Shown here piece by piece: positions 1-7,884 of a stretch of 64,000 nt of DNA (position 1 is the stretch's first letter; each line of letters starts with the position of its first letter). The position numbers and the translations under genes are program-made. The DNA comes from an uncultured Bacteroidota bacterium (GTDB taxonomy: Bacteria; Bacteroidota; Bacteroidia; Bacteroidales; P3): contig CACYIK010000002.1 of NCBI GenBank assembly GCA_902774395.1, positions 62,001 through 126,000 of the forward strand, written 5' to 3'. The notes under the pieces are model-generated. The model searched no databases. It was given only the letters and a program-made list of their open reading frames with translations, and had not been told where the DNA came from.

Positions 1-432
1 TTTCTTTTAATCTTTCTCTTCTCCTCAACCCATTCCGTATTTGCTCAGACGGGCCGCGTGACCGTCAAAGGCGACGTCACCGTCGACGAGATGGTGGAGC
101 GCCACGTGGAGTTCAACAACCGCCTGAACGCCATCCCCGGCTACCGCGTACAGATAGCCTCCTTCTCGGGGACCAACTCGAAGACCAGCGCCTTCAACCT
201 GCGCGACCAGTTCATGCTGGACCACTCCGAAGTGCAGGCCTATATCGTCTATGACGAACCCAACTTCAAGGTGAAAGTCGGCGACTTCCGCACCCGACTC
301 GAAGCCTACGCTTTCCTTCAGCAAATCAAGGACGTATACAAGGGCTACATCATCCGCGACAACATCAATCCCGAACCTCCCGAGCAGCAGGAGTACCTGC
401 CCGACGATTTAGAGAACTTATTCGACGAATAG
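1..432 (+). CDS. SPOR-domain exported protein (5' partial)
   Basis: The reading frame is open from the first base, so the gene starts upstream of the window and the GTG at 58 is not its start. The first visible residues form a hydrophobic stretch ending in SVFAQ, a likely signal-peptidase I site, so the mature protein is exported. The C-terminal half has the SPOR pattern: YRVQIASFSG near its beginning, then FKVKVGDFRTRLEA, where the second half-repeat holds the VxVGxF signature. SPOR domains bind denuded peptidoglycan glycan strands, so a cell-wall location is likely. The 3' end overlaps the end of the convergent hemW gene by 15 bp. The tail is acidic (DDLENLFDE). Family assignment is good; the exact role is unknown. 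Confidence 0.8.
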   Translation, partial: FLLIFLFSSTHSVFAQTGRVTVKGDVTVDEMVERHVEFNNRLNAIPGYRVQIASFSGTNSKTSAFNLRDQFMLDHSEVQAYIVYDEPNFKVKVGDFRTRLEAYAFLQQIKDVYKGYIIRDNINPEPPEQQEYLPDDLENLFDE

Positions 433-1515
433 CGCCGCAGCCATGCCGTCGGCATGGAGGAGACCCTCACGTGTTGGGCAAAAAGAATTGTCTCTCAACA
501 CGATCCAACCACAATCCACATAAGGCTGTATCCCACGATGCAGCCTTTCTTTGTATTTATCGGGCACCTGTGCGAGAGGGAGTCCACGGGTGGTGCGTAG
601 GGCTGTCATCAAGAGTTCGTTGAAGGCATCGGCCTCGGAAAGAATTTCTTGTTCAAAGGTGCCGTCGGGCTTGTTACATCTGCGGCGACATCCATCAAAG
701 CTATGGGCTCCGGGACCGAGTCCCAGATAGGGCGTGCGGTCCCAGTAACGGCTATTGTGCCGCGAGGCCATTCCCGGACGGCAGAAGTTGGAGACCTCAT
801 ATTGTTCAAAACCCCTTTCTCCCAGCATTTTGCAAAGCATCTCATACTGCCGTACCACATCGTCCTCGCCGGGCAGCGCTACCCCACCCTGCTCCTCCTG
901 CACCGCCAATGCGGTGCCAGGCTCCACGGTGAGCGCGTAGGCGGAGACATGGGAAACCAATTGGAAATTGAAAATTGAGAATGGAGAATCGACAGGCAAT
1001 CCGTAGATAAAGTCGACGCTGAGGTTGCTAAAACCTGCGGTATGAGCATTTTCTACGGCAGCGAGGGCCTGGGAGGCAGTGTGACGACGGCCAATAAAAC
1101 GAAGCATATCGTCATCAAGACTCTGGATGCCGATACTCAATCGGTTAATCAGTCCTAAACCTCTGAGACCATGGAGATAATCCTCGGTCAAGTCCTCGGG
1201 ATTGGCCTCCAATGTCACCTCCTCAATCTGAGAGAGGTCGAAATTCTCATGCAATGCTTTAATTATCCGTTCCAAATCACTGATAGCAAGTATGCTTGGC
1301 GTACCGCCACCAAAATAGATGGTGCGAATGGGATGTGCCTGCTCCTGACGACGCTGCCGCATCTCTTCAATCAACGCATCAACATATTGCGACAGCAACT
1401 CCTCCCCTGAACCAGGGGTGGCACCCTTCAAGGCAGAGGAAGATACCACCGGCTTCGAATAGAAAGCGCAGTAGGTACACTTGCGGTGACAAAACGGAAC
1501 GTGAATGTATATCAT
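418..1515 (-). CDS. hemW: HemW-like radical SAM protein
   Basis: 365 residues. The N-terminus IYIHVPFCHRKCTYCAF carries the radical-SAM CxxxCxxC motif (Cys9, Cys13, Cys16) that binds the 4Fe-4S cluster. It lacks the fourth Cys typical of HemN, which fits HemW, a heme chaperone related to oxygen-independent coproporphyrinogen oxidase. YFGGGTPS, LEANPED and the C-terminal HemN domain follow. The start codon overlaps the meaB stop as ATGA, so the two are translationally coupled. Oddity: between the conserved IYGLP and HVSAYALTVEPGT, the usual amphipathic helix is shortened and replaced by residues SPFSIFNFQL encoded by an ATTGAAA tandem repeat (958-993). This could affect function. Confidence 0.9.
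   Translation of the reverse strand: MIYIHVPFCHRKCTYCAFYSKPVVSSSALKGATPGSGEELLSQYVDALIEEMRQRRQEQAHPIRTIYFGGGTPSILAISDLERIIKALHENFDLSQIEEVTLEANPEDLTEDYLHGLRGLGLINRLSIGIQSLDDDMLRFIGRRHTASQALAAVENAHTAGFSNLSVDFIYGLPVDSPFSIFNFQLVSHVSAYALTVEPGTALAVQEEQGGVALPGEDDVVRQYEMLCKMLGERGFEQYEVSNFCRPGMASRHNSRYWDRTPYLGLGPGAHSFDGCRRRCNKPDGTFEQEILSEADAFNELLMTALRTTRGLPLAQVPDKYKERLHRGIQPYVDCGWIVLRDNSFCPTREGLLHADGMAAALFVE
958..993. repeat. ATTGAAA-family short tandem repeat inside hemW
   Basis: Imperfect 7-bp units (ATTGGAA, ATTGAAA, ATTGAGA, ATGGAGA) lie within the coding region in a segment that should encode a conserved helix. The same unit family recurs near 2.8, 20.8, 33.5, 44.4 and 48.3 kb. Confidence 0.75.
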
Positions 1516-2597
1516 CCGAGTAGGCTGTCTGCTGCAGCGTAAGGACTTATCTTATTCTCAAGGATTTCCTTGCTCAGGGCCTCGATGCGTTCCTCAACGC
1601 CGGGGGTGCTATAGAAACGCTCGCGCAGGCCATTCTCGATGGCCTCGGTCATAATGCGCAGGTTCTGCTGCTGACGCTTCTGATAGAAGTAACCGTTTCC
1701 TTTCGTGAATGTTACATAGTCCATCACCGAGTTCCATAAGTCCTCGACACCCTCCTTGGTGTAGGCCGAGCAGAGGGTCACCTTGACGGTCCATCCACTC
1801 TCGGGCATGGGGAAGAGGTGCAAGGCGTTACGGAACTGTCCTGCAGAAAGTTCGGAGCGCTGACGGTCGAGCTCGCACTTGTTGATGCTTATCATGTCGG
1901 CCATCTCCATGATGCCGCGCTTGATGCCCTGCAGCTCGTCGCCGGTATTGGCGAGCTGCAGCAGCAGGAAGAAGTCTACCATCGAATGGGCGGCCACCTC
2001 GCTCTGTCCAACACCCACAGTCTCAACGATAACCACATCGAATCCCGCCGCCTCGCAGAGGGTGATAATCTCGCGTGTCTTGCGAGCCACGCCACCCAGG
2101 CTTCCCGCCGAGGGACTGGGGCGGATAAAAGCGTTGGGATCGACCGAGAGTTCCTCCATGCGCGTCTTGTCACCTAGGATGGAACCTTTGGAGCGCTCGC
2201 TACTCGGGTCGATGGCCAGCACAGCAACCTTATGATTATGAGACGTCAACATCTTACCTAGGGCCTCGATAAGGGTACTCTTTCCCGCACCCGGAACACC
2301 AGTGATGCCCAGTCGCACACTCTTGCCGCTATAGGGCAGGCAGCGCTCGATAATCTCCTGCGCCTTCTTCTGATGATCGAAACGAGAACTCTCCACAAGG
2401 GTAATCGCACGGCTTAGCAGGGTACGGTCGCCATGGAGTATGCCACTAACCAGCTCCTCCACAGAGGGTTCCTGACGCATACGCGCACGCATACGCTCCA
2501 CATAAATATTGCTCACTTGCTCAGGCTGTTTCACGCCGGGTGCAACGCTCAGGGCCGTATCATATTCAAAGTTGCTATACAGGTGTTTGTCGTCCAT
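1512..2597 (-). CDS. meaB: MeaB/ArgK-family G3E GTPase (methylmalonyl-CoA mutase chaperone)
   Basis: 361 residues, normal for the family. MeaB uses GTP hydrolysis to gate B12 loading and protect methylmalonyl-CoA mutase. The sequence shows the Walker A/P-loop GVPGAGKST near residue 101, the VLAIDPSS region, VETVGVGQSE and the NKCE base-recognition motif. The protein is cytoplasmic. The gene overlaps hemW by 4 bp (ATGA), forming a two-gene operon. The mutase genes themselves are not in this window. A B12-dependent mutase partner fits a genome that also has B12-dependent lysine 5,6-aminomutase (54.1-55.6 kb), although MeaB is not known to serve that enzyme. Confidence 0.92.
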   Translation of the reverse strand: MDDKHLYSNFEYDTALSVAPGVKQPEQVSNIYVERMRARMRQEPSVEELVSGILHGDRTLLSRAITLVESSRFDHQKKAQEIIERCLPYSGKSVRLGITGVPGAGKSTLIEALGKMLTSHNHKVAVLAIDPSSERSKGSILGDKTRMEELSVDPNAFIRPSPSAGSLGGVARKTREIITLCEAAGFDVVIVETVGVGQSEVAAHSMVDFFLLLQLANTGDELQGIKRGIMEMADMISINKCELDRQRSELSAGQFRNALHLFPMPESGWTVKVTLCSAYTKEGVEDLWNSVMDYVTFTKGNGYFYQKRQQQNLRIMTEAIENGLRERFYSTPGVEERIEALSKEILENKISPYAAADSLLG

Positions 2598-2643
2598 AAT
2601 AACCTATAACGAAACAACGCGGCTATTATTGCAGACAGGATAC

Positions 2644-2670
2644 AAAAAAAGCACCGCATTGCTGTGGTGC
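2644..2670 (-). terminator. Intrinsic terminator after tRNA-Met
   Basis: On the minus strand GCACCAC-AGCAAT-GCGGTGC forms a stem with one A-C mismatch and is followed by seven T residues. It lies 8 bp past the tRNA 3' end. Confidence 0.8.
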
Positions 2671-2677
2671 TTCTTTG

Positions 2678-2751
2678 TAGCGGGAATCAGACTTGAACTG
2701 ATGACCTCCGGGTTATGAATCCAGCGCTCTAACCAGCTGAGCTATCCCGCC
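2678..2751 (-). tRNA. tRNA-Met (CAT anticodon)
   Basis: A 74-nt cloverleaf. The acceptor stem GGCGGGA pairs with TCCCGCT, including a terminal G-T pair. The D-arm is AGCTCAGCTGGTTAGAGC, the anticodon loop TTCATAA (CAT at 2715-2717) and the T-arm loop TTCAAGT. CCA is not encoded. The anticodon stem CTGGA/CCCGG has an A-C mismatch at the 31-39 pair. The overall form fits elongator Met; a lysidine-modified Ile(CAT) tRNA is less likely but not excluded. Confidence 0.9.
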
Positions 2752-2787
2752 ATCTTTTTGAGCAATATATCATCTCAAAAGCGGGTG

Positions 2788-2795
2788 CAAAAGTA
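2788..2795 (-). promoter_or_regulatory. Bacteroidota -7 box for tRNA-Met
   Basis: The minus strand reads TACTTTTG, matching TAnnTTTG, 37 bp upstream of the tRNA 5' end. The -33 element is not obvious. Confidence 0.55.
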
Positions 2796-2828
2796 CTAAC
2801 ATTTCCCGACATGGCCAAATTTATTTTA

Positions 2829-2921
2829 AATGAAAATTGAAAAATGAAAATTGAAAATTAGAAATCAGGTAGTTGTAGAAAATAAATTTTTTCATTTTTC
2901 ATTTTTCATTTTTCATTTTTC
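2829..2921. repeat. Inverted pair of TGAAAAT short tandem repeat arms
   Basis: Units TGAAAAT/TGAAAAA (2829-2859) face the complementary TTTTTCA array (2887-2921) across a 27-bp loop, so the two arms can pair. The right arm reaches into anmK and supplies its last residues and stop codon. Confidence 0.75.
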
Positions 2922-3969
2922 CCGAAATATTTCCGCCGATGGAGTCAATTTTCGCCCCTGTCACAGAGGACAAAGTGTTGATTTTTCCGTTAAGACGCAG
3001 GTATCCTAAAAGGGCAAAAACAAGTGCTTCTTTGTAGTTGACAATCAACGCATCGGGAACAGAAATCTGCACCTCAGGGCAATATTTCCCGACAATCTCG
3101 AGCAGATAGCTGTTCCATGCACCGCCACCAGTAACGAGGAGCGTCTTAATCTGCTGACACTCAACGATACGGGCAATCTGTATGGCGATATGCGAAGTGA
3201 CGGTAGCCAAGGCGTCGCGGACCTGCGCCGAGGAAGGCGTGACGCCAAGGAAGGCTTTAACTATCGGCCAGAACTGGCCGACAAACCACTCCTTCCCGAG
3301 CGACTTAGGCTCCGTAACAGAATAATATTCAAGTCCGTCGAGCTCATGTAGCAGACAGGTATGCACCTCTCCGCCACGGGCATTCTGACCTTCGGCGTCA
3401 TAAGGATAGCCCAGCAAGGCCGCCAAGCGGTTGAGCGCCATATTGCACGGACAGATATCATAAGCAATACGCTTGTTGTCATGACGATAGGAGATATTGG
3501 CGATACCCCCGAGGTTGAGGCAGGCGTCGTATTCGCCAAACAGCAGTTCGTCGCCTATCGGCACCAGCGGTGCCCCCTGGCCACCGAGGGCCACGTCGAG
3601 GGTGCGGAAATTGAAGACCACCGGCAGCCCCGTCTCTGCAGCGATGGCGTCGCCGTCACCAATCTGGGTGGTGAGTCCCAGATGCGGCTGGTGGAAGATG
3701 GTATGCCCATGCGAGGCGATGGCGTCGGGCCGAACCTTGCCCTCGAGGAAGCGGTTGATCGTCTGCCCGAAAAGATGCCCCAACTCGACATTGGCAAGGG
3801 CGTAGTCATAGGCAGAAGCGTTCTCGAGCGTCGACAAACGCTGGCGCCATTCGTTGAAATAAGGTACGGTCTCGGCCGCCAGAATACGGTAGCCGTGCTC
3901 ATCTATATCACAGAGTGCCAAGTCGATGCCGTCGAGCGACGTACCCGACATCAGTCCAAGAATCTTCAT
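2899..3969 (-). CDS. anmK: Anhydro-N-acetylmuramic acid kinase
   Basis: 356 residues, the usual length. AnmK phosphorylates and opens 1,6-anhydroMurNAc to MurNAc-6-phosphate during cytoplasmic peptidoglycan recycling. The sequence shows the N-terminal phosphate loop MSGTSLDGID, the SHGHTIFHQP segment, NLGGIANIS and the C-terminal VTGGGAWN. A TAnnTTTG box lies 24 bp upstream. The last codons (KMKNEK) and the stop come from a TTTTTCA tandem repeat, so the extreme C-terminus has probably been remodelled by that repeat. Confidence 0.93.
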   Translation of the reverse strand: MKILGLMSGTSLDGIDLALCDIDEHGYRILAAETVPYFNEWRQRLSTLENASAYDYALANVELGHLFGQTINRFLEGKVRPDAIASHGHTIFHQPHLGLTTQIGDGDAIAAETGLPVVFNFRTLDVALGGQGAPLVPIGDELLFGEYDACLNLGGIANISYRHDNKRIAYDICPCNMALNRLAALLGYPYDAEGQNARGGEVHTCLLHELDGLEYYSVTEPKSLGKEWFVGQFWPIVKAFLGVTPSSAQVRDALATVTSHIAIQIARIVECQQIKTLLVTGGGAWNSYLLEIVGKYCPEVQISVPDALIVNYKEALVFALLGYLRLNGKINTLSSVTGAKIDSIGGNISGKMKNEK

Positions 3970-3992
3970 TTTTCTCCTGTCAAATTAGAATG

Positions 3993-4000
3993 CAAAGATA
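3993..4000 (-). promoter_or_regulatory. -7 box for anmK
   Basis: The minus strand reads TATCTTTG (TAnnTTTG), 24 bp upstream of the anmK ATG. Confidence 0.6.
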
Positions 4001-4113
4001 CACAAAAAATTCCACTCATGCACAAAACAATATAAATCACTGTAAAATTGCAAGATAACAAGCTGCCAAAATATTTTTTTATACAAAAACAATATTTATC
4101 CAAAAAAAGTGCG

Positions 4114-4121
4114 TAACTTTG
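4114..4121 (+). promoter_or_regulatory. -7 box for ridA-bcd-etfBA
   Basis: TAACTTTG matches TAnnTTTG 34 bp upstream of the ridA ATG, after an AT-rich stretch. It is the only clear box before the ridA-bcd-etfB-etfA run. Confidence 0.6.
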
Positions 4122-4154
4122 CACCCTCAGAAATTAATCTAAAATCTTAATAAC

Positions 4155-4529
4155 ATGAAGAAAATCATCAACACTTCCAACGCCCCCGCGGCCATTGGAC
4201 CCTACAGCCAGGCTGTTCAGGCCGGCAACACCCTCTACATCTCGGGCCAGATTCCCATCAATCCCGCCACCAAGACGGTCCCCGAGGGTATCACCGCCCA
4301 GACCGAGCAGGTCATGCAGAACATCAAGGCCATCCTCGACGAGGCCGGCTACACCTTCCAGGATGTCGTCAAGAGCACCTGCTTGCTGGCCGACATGGAG
4401 TACTTCAAACCCATGAACGAGGTCTACGCCAAGTACTACAACACCGACTGCCCCGCCCGCGCCGCCTTCGCCGTGAAGGGCCTGCCCATGGGTGTCCTCG
4501 TCGAAATCGAAACCATCGCCGTAAAGTAA
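4155..4529 (+). CDS. ridA: RidA family enamine/imine deaminase
   Basis: 124 residues, full length. RidA hydrolyses reactive 2-aminoacrylate-type enamines released by PLP enzymes. The sequence has IGPYSQAV near the start, YISGQIP, and CPARAAFAVKGLPMG, in which the Arg that binds substrate carboxylate is conserved. It is cytosolic and works as a trimer. It leads a co-directional run with bcd and etfBA, 49 bp before bcd, with a repeat of AACGT-type units in the gap. The amino-acid fermentation context fits its role. Confidence 0.95.
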   Translation: MKKIINTSNAPAAIGPYSQAVQAGNTLYISGQIPINPATKTVPEGITAQTEQVMQNIKAILDEAGYTFQDVVKSTCLLADMEYFKPMNEVYAKYYNTDCPARAAFAVKGLPMGVLVEIETIAVK

Positions 4530-4578
4530 TAACGTAATCACGTTATAACGTCATAACGAATAACAAAACAATAACATA

Positions 4579-5718
4579 ATGGATTTTAGCTTCACCAAAC
4601 AAGAAGAACTCTTCCTGCAGATGATTCGCGAATTTGCAGAGAAGGAAGTCAAGCCCCTCGCCGCCGAAGTCGACGAGGAGGAGCGTTTCCCCATGGAGAC
4701 CGTCCAGAAGATGGCCAAGATTGGCCTCATGGGCATTCCCATCCCCACCCAGTACGGCGGTGCCGGCGGCACGAACATCATGTACGGCATGGCCGTCGAG
4801 GAGCTCAGCCGCGTCTGCGCCACCACGGGCGTCATCCTCTCCGCCCACACCTCCCTCTGCTGCGCCCCCATCCTTGAGGCCGGCACCGAGGAGCAGAAGA
4901 TGAAATACCTGCCCAAACTCGCCAGCGGCGAGTGGATCGGCGCCTTCGGCCTCACCGAGCCCAACGCCGGTACCGATGCCGCCGGCCAGCAGACCATCGC
5001 CGTCGAGGACGGTGACAGCTGGGTGCTCAACGGCAGCAAGATCTTCATCACCAACGGCAGCTACGCCAACGTGTTCATCATCATCGCTATGACCGACAAG
5101 AGCCTCGGCACCAAGGGCATCAGCGCCTTCATCGTCGAGAAGACCGACCCGGGCTTCAGCATCGGCAAGAAGGAGAAGAAGATGGGTATCCGCGGCAGCG
5201 CTACCACCGAGCTTATCTTCGAGGATTGCCGCATCCCGAAGGACCGTCAGCTGGGTCAGCTGGGCAAAGGCTTCGGCCTCGCCATGAAGACCCTCGACGG
5301 TGGTCGTATCGGTATCGCCTGCCAGGCCCTCGGCATCGCCCAGGGTGCTATGGACGAGACCGTCAAGTACACCAAGGAGCGTAAGCAGTTCGGCCGCAGC
5401 ATCAGCCAGTTCCAGAACACCCAGTTCCAGATGGCCGACCTCGAGACCAAAGTGCAGGCCGCCCGTCTGCTCTGCCGCTCGGCCCACTACAAGAAAGACC
5501 ACGGCATCCCCTACTCTGCCGATGCCGCTATGGCCAAACTCTTCGCCGCCGAGACCGCTATGGAGGTGACCACCAAGGCCGTCCAGTTCCACGGCGGCTA
5601 CGGCTACACCCGCGAGTACCCCGTCGAGCGCATGATGCGCGACGCCAAGATCACCGAGATTTACGAAGGCACCAGCGAAGTGCAGCGCATGGTGATTGCC
5701 GGAAAACTGTTTAAATAA
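4579..5718 (+). CDS. bcd: Butyryl-CoA (short-chain acyl-CoA) dehydrogenase
   Basis: 379 residues, typical of acyl-CoA dehydrogenases. The N-terminal helical domain begins MDFSFTKQEELFLQ. FAD-contacting FGLTEPNAGTDA and ITNGSYANVF follow, and the C-terminal IYEGTSEVQR holds the family's catalytic-base Glu region. The adjacent etfB-etfA make this the Bcd-Etf complex, which in anaerobes reduces crotonyl-CoA to butyryl-CoA with NADH and in many cases bifurcates electrons to ferredoxin. Substrate chain length is inferred from context. The gap to etfB is filled with an inverted AT-rich repeat pair. Confidence 0.9.
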   Translation: MDFSFTKQEELFLQMIREFAEKEVKPLAAEVDEEERFPMETVQKMAKIGLMGIPIPTQYGGAGGTNIMYGMAVEELSRVCATTGVILSAHTSLCCAPILEAGTEEQKMKYLPKLASGEWIGAFGLTEPNAGTDAAGQQTIAVEDGDSWVLNGSKIFITNGSYANVFIIIAMTDKSLGTKGISAFIVEKTDPGFSIGKKEKKMGIRGSATTELIFEDCRIPKDRQLGQLGKGFGLAMKTLDGGRIGIACQALGIAQGAMDETVKYTKERKQFGRSISQFQNTQFQMADLETKVQAARLLCRSAHYKKDHGIPYSADAAMAKLFAAETAMEVTTKAVQFHGGYGYTREYPVERMMRDAKITEIYEGTSEVQRMVIAGKLFK

Positions 5719-5815
5719 TTGAAGATAAAAGGATAAAAAGATTAAGAGATAAAAAGTTGCCGCAAATGGCCTCTGACCTTTTAAACTTTTAATCCTTTAA
5801 ACTTTTAATCTTAAG
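5719..5815. repeat. Inverted AT-rich repeat arms between bcd and etfB
   Basis: Units like GATAAAAAG run on the left and complementary CTTTTAAACTTTTAATC units on the right, around a loop that includes TTGCCGCAAATGGCC. The transcript can fold into a long imperfect hairpin within the operon. Confidence 0.65.
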
Positions 5816-5818
5816 AAA

Positions 5819-6604
5819 ATGAACATAGTAGTTTGCATAAAGCAAGTGCCGGACACCACCGAGGTGAAAATCAATCCCGTGACCGGTACGCTCATCCGCG
5901 AGGGCGTCCCCTCGATTATGAACCCCGACGATAAGGGCGGTCTTGAGTACGCCCTGCAGCTGAAGGACAAATACGGTGCCCACGTCACCGTCATCACCAT
6001 GGGTCTGCCCCAGGCCGAGGCCATCCTCCGCGAGGCCCTCGCCATGGGTGTCGACCGCGCCATCCTGCTGACCGACCGCAAGCTCGGTGGCGCCGATACG
6101 CTGGCCACCAGCAGCGCCCTCGCCGGCGCCCTGCGCACCATGGATGTCGACCTCATCATCACCGGCCGCCAGGCCATCGACGGCGACACCGCCCAGGTGG
6201 GTCCCCAGATTGCCGAGCACCTCGACCTGCCGCAGGTCTCCTATATGGAGGACCTCCAGTACAACGAGGCCACCAAGACCTTCACCATCAAGAAACAGCT
6301 CGAGGACGGCTACCAGGTGCTCGAGATGCAGGCCCCCTGCGTCGTCACCGCCCTGGCCTCCAGCGTGCAGCCCCGCTACATGACCGTCAGCGGCATCGTC
6401 ACCGCCTTCGACAAGGAAATCGAGGTGTGGGGTGCCGACCGCATCAACGTCCCCGAGGAGCATATCGGCAAGGCCGGCTCTCCCACGAGCGTCTTCAAGT
6501 CGTTCCCCAAGCAGCTCAAGCCCGCCGGCCAGACCTTCGAGGTCAGCCCCGAAGAGGCCGTCGAACTGATTGTCAACAAGCTCAAAGAGAAACATATCAT
6601 TTAA
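5819..6604 (+). CDS. etfB: Electron transfer flavoprotein beta subunit
   Basis: 261 residues. The start MNIVVCIKQVPDTTEVKI is the EtfB N-terminus, and GGADTLATSSALA, ITGRQAIDGDTAQVGP and the conserved C-terminal region follow. It pairs with EtfA just downstream and shuttles electrons to or from Bcd; the beta subunit carries the NADH-site flavin in bifurcating Etfs. Gene order bcd-etfB-etfA is the classic arrangement. The 137-bp gap to etfA holds another inverted repeat pair. Confidence 0.93.
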   Translation: MNIVVCIKQVPDTTEVKINPVTGTLIREGVPSIMNPDDKGGLEYALQLKDKYGAHVTVITMGLPQAEAILREALAMGVDRAILLTDRKLGGADTLATSSALAGALRTMDVDLIITGRQAIDGDTAQVGPQIAEHLDLPQVSYMEDLQYNEATKTFTIKKQLEDGYQVLEMQAPCVVTALASSVQPRYMTVSGIVTAFDKEIEVWGADRINVPEEHIGKAGSPTSVFKSFPKQLKPAGQTFEVSPEEAVELIVNKLKEKHII

Positions 6605-6735
6605 TGACTAATGAAGATAGAAGGAGATAAAAGAAGATAGAAGGAGATAAAGGACAAATGCATTGGTATCGTCCTCTATCTTCCGCGAGCAACGCGAGCT
6701 ATCTCCCCTTATCTTCCTCTATCTCCTAAAAACGA
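6605..6735. repeat. Inverted GAAGATA/GGAGATA repeat arms between etfB and etfA
   Basis: Left units AGATAGAAGGAGATAA face complementary TTATCTTCCTCTATCTCC units. The loop also holds GGACAAATGC..GTATCGTCC and two CGCGAG copies. This is a second hairpin-capable spacer inside the same operon. Confidence 0.65.
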
Positions 6736-6741
6736 AGAATT

Positions 6742-7749
6742 ATGAATCTGTCAGAATATAAAGACGTATACGTGTTTGCCGAGCAGCGCAACGGCAAACT
6801 GCAGAATGTGGCTCTTGAGCTCCTCGGCAAGGCCCGCGAGCTCGCCGACGCCAACAACGAGAAAGTCGTCGCCATGCTCCTCGGCAAGGACATCAAACCC
6901 CTCGCCCAGACCCTCATCGAGCACGGTGCCGACAAAGTCATGGTCGTCGACAACGACCTGCTGAAGGACTACATGACCGAGCCCTACACCGAGGCCATCA
7001 CCGCCATCATCGAGAGCGAGAAGCCCAGCATCATGCTCATCGGCGCCACCACCATCGGCCGCGACCTCGGCCCCCGCGTCTCCGCCCGCAACCGCACCGG
7101 CCTCACCGCCGACGCCACCAAGCTGGAGATCAGCGACGACGAGGCTCACGAGTTCCGCATGACGCGTCCCGCCTTCGGCGGCAACCTCATGGCCACCATC
7201 CTCTGCAAGAACAACCGCCCGCAGATGTCCACCGTCCGCCCCGGCGTCATGCAGAAAATGGCCGCCGACGCCAGCCGCAAGGGCGAGGTCGTCGACTTCA
7301 ACGTGAACTTCAACGTTGAAAAAATCAACCGCGTGAAGCTCGTCAAGACCGTCAAGGAAGAGAAGACCGTCACCGACATCAGCGAGGCCAAGATCCTCGT
7401 CAGCGGTGGCCGCGGTGTCGGCACCAAGGACGGCTTCGTCAAGCTCGAGGCCCTCGCCAAAGAGCTCGGCGGCGAAGTTTCCAGCTCCCGCGCCATGGTC
7501 GACGCCGGCGTCATGGATGCCAGCCGTCAGGTGGGTCAGACCGGTAAGACCGTGCGTCCCGCCCTGTACATGGCCTGCGGCATCAGCGGTGCCATCCAGC
7601 ACCTCGCCGGCATGGAGGAGAGCGAACTCATCATCGCCATCAACAAGGACAAGTTCGCCCCCATCTTCCAGGTTGCCGACCTCGGCATCGTGGGTGACCT
7701 CCACAAGATCGTCCCCATGCTCACCGACCGTTTACGTCAAGCCAAATGA
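6742..7749 (+). CDS. etfA: Electron transfer flavoprotein alpha subunit
   Basis: 335 residues. The C-terminal FAD-binding signature is clear: [41 protein letters not shown] and [10 protein letters not shown]. It forms the heterodimer with EtfB and docks to Bcd. Strong GC-rich third-position usage here matches bcd and etfB and suggests high expression. Two hairpins follow the stop codon. Confidence 0.94.
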   Translation: MNLSEYKDVYVFAEQRNGKLQNVALELLGKARELADANNEKVVAMLLGKDIKPLAQTLIEHGADKVMVVDNDLLKDYMTEPYTEAITAIIESEKPSIMLIGATTIGRDLGPRVSARNRTGLTADATKLEISDDEAHEFRMTRPAFGGNLMATILCKNNRPQMSTVRPGVMQKMAADASRKGEVVDFNVNFNVEKINRVKLVKTVKEEKTVTDISEAKILVSGGRGVGTKDGFVKLEALAKELGGEVSSSRAMVDAGVMDASRQVGQTGKTVRPALYMACGISGAIQHLAGMEESELIIAINKDKFAPIFQVADLGIVGDLHKIVPMLTDRLRQAK

Positions 7750-7753
7750 GCAG

Positions 7754-7769
7754 AGTGAGCTTGCTCACT
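7754..7769. other. Small palindrome after etfA
   Basis: AGTGAGC-TT-GCTCACT is a perfect 7-bp inverted repeat 5 bp past the etfA stop. It has no T-run and could protect the mRNA 3' end. Confidence 0.5.
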
Positions 7770-7847
7770 TTGCCATGGCGAGTAAACGTGTTGCAAAGCA
7801 AAACGCTGAAGACCCTGCAGAAATAAAAAAAAGGATCCCCATCCACA

Positions 7848-7873
7848 GGGACACGCCGGTCTCGGCGTGTCCC
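7848..7873 (+). terminator. Strong hairpin between etfA and the transposase
   Basis: GGGACACGCCG-GTCT-CGGCGTGTCCC is a perfect 11-bp stem followed by TCTTT. It overlaps the leader of the downstream transposase gene. It may terminate the etf transcript, or it may be the kind of palindrome a REP-associated transposase acts on. Confidence 0.6.
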
Positions 7874-7884
7874 TCTTTGCATCA

